Both the position numbers and the translations under genes were made by a program. From contig JAESRD010000003.1 of the NCBI GenBank assembly GCA_016764835.1, positions 1 through 7,939 on the forward strand: a stretch of 7,939 nt of DNA. The letters run 5' to 3'. Below the pieces are notes generated by a model, which did not search any database, was not told the DNA's origin, and saw nothing but the letters and a program-made list of their open reading frames with translations. The stretch comes from Paracoccaceae bacterium. Lineage in GTDB: Bacteria; Pseudomonadota; Alphaproteobacteria; Rhodobacterales; Rhodobacteraceae. Numbering within the stretch: the stretch's first letter is position 1; the number at the start of each line of letters is the position of its first letter. This document shows positions 5,026-7,939 of the stretch, one piece after another.

Positions 5026-5853
5026 ATGGCACAAAATCAGGCGATACAGCCGCAATTATCCAAATCAGAACAGACAGGATTGCGCCAATTGGCCCATGAG
5101 CTGGCCGATGCCGCACGGGTTGAAACGCTGCGCCATTTTCGCGCGGGGATAGCGACCGATAATAAAGACGATAGCGGTTATGATCCAGTGACCGAGGCTG
5201 ACCGCGCCGCAGAGCGGGTCATGCGGGCGCTGATCCAAGAGAAGCGCCCCGATGACGGTATACTTGGCGAAGAATACGGCAATCTTGCAGGCATGTCGGG
5301 CCTGACATGGGTGCTCGACCCGATCGACGGCACACGCGGCTATGTCAGCGGCACCCCGACTTGGGGCGTGCTGATTGCCATCGCCGATGCAGATGGTCCA
5401 ATTTACGGGTTGATCGATCAGCCCTATATCGGCGAGCGGTTTGAGGGCGGCTTTGGCTTTGCTGGTGTCAATGGCCCGATGGGCGCGAAAGATCTCGCAA
5501 CCTTGCCATACCGGCCCTTGTCTGCGGCCACCATACTCTCGACCTTCCCAGAGATTGGCAGCCAAGACGAGCACCGGCGGTTTACGGCTGTGGCTCGCCA
5601 AGTCCGGTTGGTCCGGTACGGCATGGATTGCTACGGCTACGCGCTGCTCGCCGCCGGCCAGGTCGATCTGGTGATCGAGGCCGGATTGTTCCCGTATGAT
5701 GTCAATGCGCCAATCGCGGTGATCGAGGCCGCAGGCGGGGTCGTCACCAATTGGCAAGGCGGTCCGGCGCATGATGGCGGCACGGTTCTGGCAGCGGCCA
5801 ACCCGCAGATACATGCCGAGGCATTGGCGATATTAATGGCCAGCAATGGCTGA
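5026..5853 (+). CDS. hisN: Inositol monophosphatase family phosphatase, probably histidinol-phosphatase HisN
   Basis: A 275-residue Mg2+-dependent, Li+-sensitive-type phosphatase. The closest type I recognise is the HisN histidinol-phosphatase of alphaproteobacteria, which removes phosphate from L-histidinol phosphate in histidine biosynthesis in the cytoplasm. Metal-binding motifs are intact: GEE (81-83), DPIDGT (98-103, ligands D98 and D101) and the C-terminal PYDVNAPIAVIEAAGG (223-238, D225), where many members have WD. DPVTEADR (53-60) is the conserved N-terminal motif. I chose the ATG at 5026 over an upstream in-frame start at 4972 because AGGAG lies 8 nt before it. The last 8 nt overlap the deaminase gene, so the two are translationally coupled. 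No other histidine gene is in the window, so another phosphate-monoester substrate is possible. Confidence 0.85.
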   Translation: MAQNQAIQPQLSKSEQTGLRQLAHELADAARVETLRHFRAGIATDNKDDSGYDPVTEADRAAERVMRALIQEKRPDDGILGEEYGNLAGMSGLTWVLDPIDGTRGYVSGTPTWGVLIAIADADGPIYGLIDQPYIGERFEGGFGFAGVNGPMGAKDLATLPYRPLSAATILSTFPEIGSQDEHRRFTAVARQVRLVRYGMDCYGYALLAAGQVDLVIEAGLFPYDVNAPIAVIEAAGGVVTNWQGGPAHDGGTVLAAANPQIHAEALAILMASNG

Positions 5854-7207
5854 CCTCCTTATCCGCAATGCGGCGCAGATCCTGACGATGAATGACAGTG
5901 ACGATGCGCTGACCGACACGGATATTTTGCTCAGCGGCGGCCAGATAGTGGGGCTGGCCCCCTCTGGCCAGATGGCACAACATTGGCCTGCCGCTGCGAC
6001 GGCGCAGGCGATTGATGCGTCGGGCTGTTTGGTCACGCCCGGTCTGGTCAACACCCACCACCATCTCTACCAAAGTCTGACCCGCGCTGTGCCTGGCGCC
6101 CAAGACGCGCTGCTATTTGGCTGGCTCAAACGGCTCTATCCAATCTGGGCCGGGTTTGGCCCCGAGGAAATGCGGGTCTCGGCCCTGACCGGTTTGGCTG
6201 AACTGGCTTTGTCTGGCTGCACCATGAGCAGTGACCATCTCTATCTGTTCCCCAACGGCGCGCGGCTTGATGACACGATAGAGGCGGCCCAGCAGATTGG
6301 CCTGCGCTTTCAGCCCACGCGCGGCGCGATGAGCATTGGCGAAAGTGCGGGCGGGCTGCCGCCCGACAGTTTGGTCGAGGCAGAAGATGCGATTCTAGAT
6401 GACTGCATCCGCGTCATTGACCGGTTTCATGATGCCTCTGCTGGCTCAATGCTGCGCGTTGGTATCGCCCCGTGTTCACCGTTTTCGGTCAGCCAAGACC
6501 TGATGCGCGATGCCGCCCTTTTGGCCCGCGACAAGGGGGTGATGCTGCACACCCATTTGGCGGAGAACGAAGAAGACATTGCCTATTCTCTTGAAATGTT
6601 CGGCTGTAGGCCCGGCCAATATGCCCAAGATCTCGGCTGGACCGGCCCCGATGTTTGGCATGCGCATTGCGTCAAGCTTGATGCCGCCGAGATCAAGCTT
6701 TTTGCCGAAACCCAAACCGGGATCGCGCATTGCCCTTGCTCCAATTGCAGGCTTGGCTCTGGCATTGCCCCGGTGCAGGCTTTGTTGCGGGCCGGGGTGC
6801 CGGTGGGGTTGGGGGTTGATGGCTCGGCCAGCAATGACCGGGCTAATCTGGCCGATGAGGCGCGCATGGCGATGTTGCTCCAACGGGTGCAAAACGGCGC
6901 TGATGCAATGAGCCCGATGCAGGCTTTGCGGCTGGCCACCCGTGGCGGGGCGCAGGTCTTGGGCCGGGGTAATGAATGCGGCCAGCTGCGGCCGGGTTTC
7001 CGGGCCGATTTGGCGATATGGGACATGCAAACTGTCGAGGCGGCGGGCAGCTGGGATAATGCGGCTTTGCTGCTGGCAGGCCCGCAAAAGGTGCGCGATC
7101 TGATCGTTGAGGGGCGGGTCATTGTGCAAGCTGGGCAATTGACCCGCATTGATCTGAATGCAACGCTGCACCAACAGCGCCAGCTTGCGCATAACCTCGC
7201 GCAATAG
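5846..7207 (+). CDS. 8-oxoguanine deaminase (amidohydrolase superfamily)
   Basis: A 453-residue metal-dependent deaminase of the amidohydrolase superfamily, very like the 8-oxoguanine deaminase group known from Pseudomonas aeruginosa Pa0142, which converts 8-oxoguanine to uric acid and ammonia. Expected ligands and catalytic residues are all present: NTHHHLYQSLTRAVPGAQD (69-87, metal ligands H71 and H73), HTHLAEN (235-241, ligand H237, catalytic E240), WHAHC (271-275, H274), HCPCSN (295-300) and GLGVDGSASND (321-331, ligand D325). The stretch SSDHLYLFPNGARLDDTIEA (128-147) is typical of this group and unlike atrazine or cytosine deaminases. The N- and C-terminal parts form the small beta-sandwich of the superfamily. 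The start at 5846 overlaps the hisN stop by 8 nt, and the CAP lipoprotein follows after 24 nt. Related substrates such as isoguanine or other oxidised purines cannot be excluded. Confidence 0.9.
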   Translation: MADLLIRNAAQILTMNDSDDALTDTDILLSGGQIVGLAPSGQMAQHWPAAATAQAIDASGCLVTPGLVNTHHHLYQSLTRAVPGAQDALLFGWLKRLYPIWAGFGPEEMRVSALTGLAELALSGCTMSSDHLYLFPNGARLDDTIEAAQQIGLRFQPTRGAMSIGESAGGLPPDSLVEAEDAILDDCIRVIDRFHDASAGSMLRVGIAPCSPFSVSQDLMRDAALLARDKGVMLHTHLAENEEDIAYSLEMFGCRPGQYAQDLGWTGPDVWHAHCVKLDAAEIKLFAETQTGIAHCPCSNCRLGSGIAPVQALLRAGVPVGLGVDGSASNDRANLADEARMAMLLQRVQNGADAMSPMQALRLATRGGAQVLGRGNECGQLRPGFRADLAIWDMQTVEAAGSWDNAALLLAGPQKVRDLIVEGRVIVQAGQLTRIDLNATLHQQRQLAHNLAQ

Positions 7208-7231
7208 GTCTGGCCGTATAAGGGAGGTTCT

Positions 7232-7708
7232 ATGCGTCTTTTCACACGCGCCGTTCTCGGCTTTGTTTTGCTGTCAGGCTGTGTTGCCGTTGAGCCGGTG
7301 CAAGCGCCGCCCGCCTCTGCAGCGCCTCAGCAGCAGCAACCGGCCAGCTCATCTTTTTCCACCATGCTCAACACTGCCCGCGCCGGGCAGGGGCTGGCTG
7401 CCGTGCGCCTAAGCCCGCAACTGGCCCGCGCCGCACAGGCCCATGCCACTGACATGGCCGCCAACGACTACTTCTCTCACACCAGCCAAAACGGCCAAAG
7501 CAGCGCCGCCCGCGCCACTGCGCAAGGCTATTGCTACCGTTCTATTGGTGAGAACATCGCATGGGGGCAATCGAGCGAGGCCGAAGCCTTCGCTGGCTGG
7601 CTCGCATCTCCCGGCCATTATGCCAATATCATGCTCGCCGGTGCCACCGACTTCGGGCTTGGCCATGCTGGCGACCGTTGGGTGATGGTGATCGGGCGGG
7701 GCTGCTAG
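7232..7708 (+). CDS. CAP/SCP-domain lipoprotein
   Basis: A 158-residue exported protein with a short positively charged N-terminus, a hydrophobic segment and the lipobox LSGC (14-17), so Cys17 is the likely lipidated residue after signal peptidase II cleavage. A Pro/Ala/Gln/Ser-rich linker (18-41) leads to a compact CAP (cysteine-rich secretory protein, antigen 5, PR-1) domain. Its conserved features are visible: AQAHATDMAANDYFSHTS (68-85, H71 and H83), GENIAWG (106-112, E107) and SPGHYANIM (126-134, H129). C101 and C158 could form a disulfide. The biochemical role of bacterial CAP proteins is mostly unknown. The start is supported by AGGGAGG (7221-7227) 4 nt upstream. It is the last gene of the rightward run, and its TAG overlaps the stop of the opposite gene. 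Confidence 0.88.
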   Translation: MRLFTRAVLGFVLLSGCVAVEPVQAPPASAAPQQQQPASSSFSTMLNTARAGQGLAAVRLSPQLARAAQAHATDMAANDYFSHTSQNGQSSAARATAQGYCYRSIGENIAWGQSSEAEAFAGWLASPGHYANIMLAGATDFGLGHAGDRWVMVIGRGC

Positions 7709-7939
7709 ACCAGCGCACCGCCAACCCAAACAGCCCGCACCGCCCGGTCATCGCCCATCATTATCGTTGGAAACAGCGCTTCCCAGATATCACCGGCGCG
7801 CGCGGCGCGTTGGGCAATGGCCGGGGTTGAGCGCAGATCAAGCACGGTGATATCGGCCTCTGCGCCGGGGCCAAGATGGCCAACAACGCCGCCAAGATGC
7901 AAGATGTGCGCCGCGCCCTCGGTGGCCAGCCACATCAGC
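7705..7939 (-). CDS. guaD: Guanine deaminase, C-terminal part (5'-partial)
   Basis: The last 77 complete codons of an amidohydrolase-superfamily protein whose start lies beyond the right edge; the frame is open to the edge, so the ATG at 7935 is internal. The fragment reads LMWLATEGAAHILHL, then VGHLGPGAEADITVLDLRST, then a LFPTIMMGDDRAVRAVWVGG ending. The pattern LATxGxAxxLxL, GxLxPGxEADxxVLDL and MMGDDRAV near the C-terminus is that of guanine deaminase, which converts guanine to xanthine. The catalytic HxH and central motifs are not in the window, so the call rests on the tail only. Its stop codon (CTA on the + strand, 7705-7707) shares bases with the stop of the convergent lipoprotein gene. 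Confidence 0.75.
   Translation of the reverse strand, partial: LMWLATEGAAHILHLGGVVGHLGPGAEADITVLDLRSTPAIAQRAARAGDIWEALFPTIMMGDDRAVRAVWVGGALV

Noticed and set aside
5065..5814. Minus-strand ORF of 249 codons opposite hisN
   Set aside because: The plus-strand frame carries intact phosphatase metal motifs; this is a shadow.
1..7939. CRISPR array, insertion sequence, integrase, restriction or toxin-antitoxin system
   Set aside because: No regularly spaced repeats, terminal inverted repeats with a transposase, or recognisable defence proteins were seen; the XRE gene has no toxin partner beside it.

Overview
The window looks like chromosomal DNA of an alphaproteobacterium, most likely a marine Rhodobacterales (Roseobacter-type) genome. 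The coding regions are GC-rich. The family set fits that group: a large TRAP-transporter permease, the N-end-rule leucyltransferase Bpt next to an RDD membrane protein, a DUF2852 protein, a short conserved XRE regulator and a HisN-type phosphatase. Species-level assignment is not possible from the sequence alone.

Layout. Positions 3-1040 (+) hold the C-terminal part of a DctM-type TRAP permease that runs in from the left edge. It converges on bpt (1163-2092, -), and a strong inverted repeat lies between them (1045-1077). Upstream of bpt on the same strand is an RDD-family membrane protein (2227-2682, -). Next comes a DUF2852 membrane/coiled-coil protein (2840-3421, -), followed by three hairpins; the first contains its stop codon and the last looks like a terminator. 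About 1 kb of AT-rich DNA without a confident gene follows (3422-4382). It carries direct repeats, several perfect palindromes and one weak 52-codon ORF (4195-4353).

The rightward block starts with a small basic leader ORF (4383-4457). Its Shine-Dalgarno lies in a hairpin loop, and it overlaps the start of the XRE regulator gene (4441-4815). Three consecutive perfect hairpins (4831-4903) separate the regulator from a tight three-gene run: an inositol-monophosphatase-family phosphatase, probably histidinol-phosphatase (5026-5853); an 8-oxoguanine deaminase-like amidohydrolase overlapping it by 8 nt (5846-7207); and a CAP-domain lipoprotein 24 nt further on (7232-7708). The lipoprotein stop codon overlaps, on the opposite strand, the stop of a gene entering from the right edge that looks like the C-terminus of guanine deaminase (7705-7939, -).

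How the genes fit together. Two purine-base deaminases, for 8-oxoguanine and guanine, lie tail to tail with only the lipoprotein gene between them, which suggests a purine catabolism or salvage neighbourhood. The phosphatase is translationally coupled to the oxidised-purine deaminase. This is either a chance pairing with histidine biosynthesis or a hint that the phosphatase acts on something else. I see no obvious new defence or mobile system: no CRISPR, transposase, integrase or toxin-antitoxin pair. The most unusual material is non-coding: the leader ORF before the XRE gene, the triple-hairpin spacer after it, and the AT-rich island before it.
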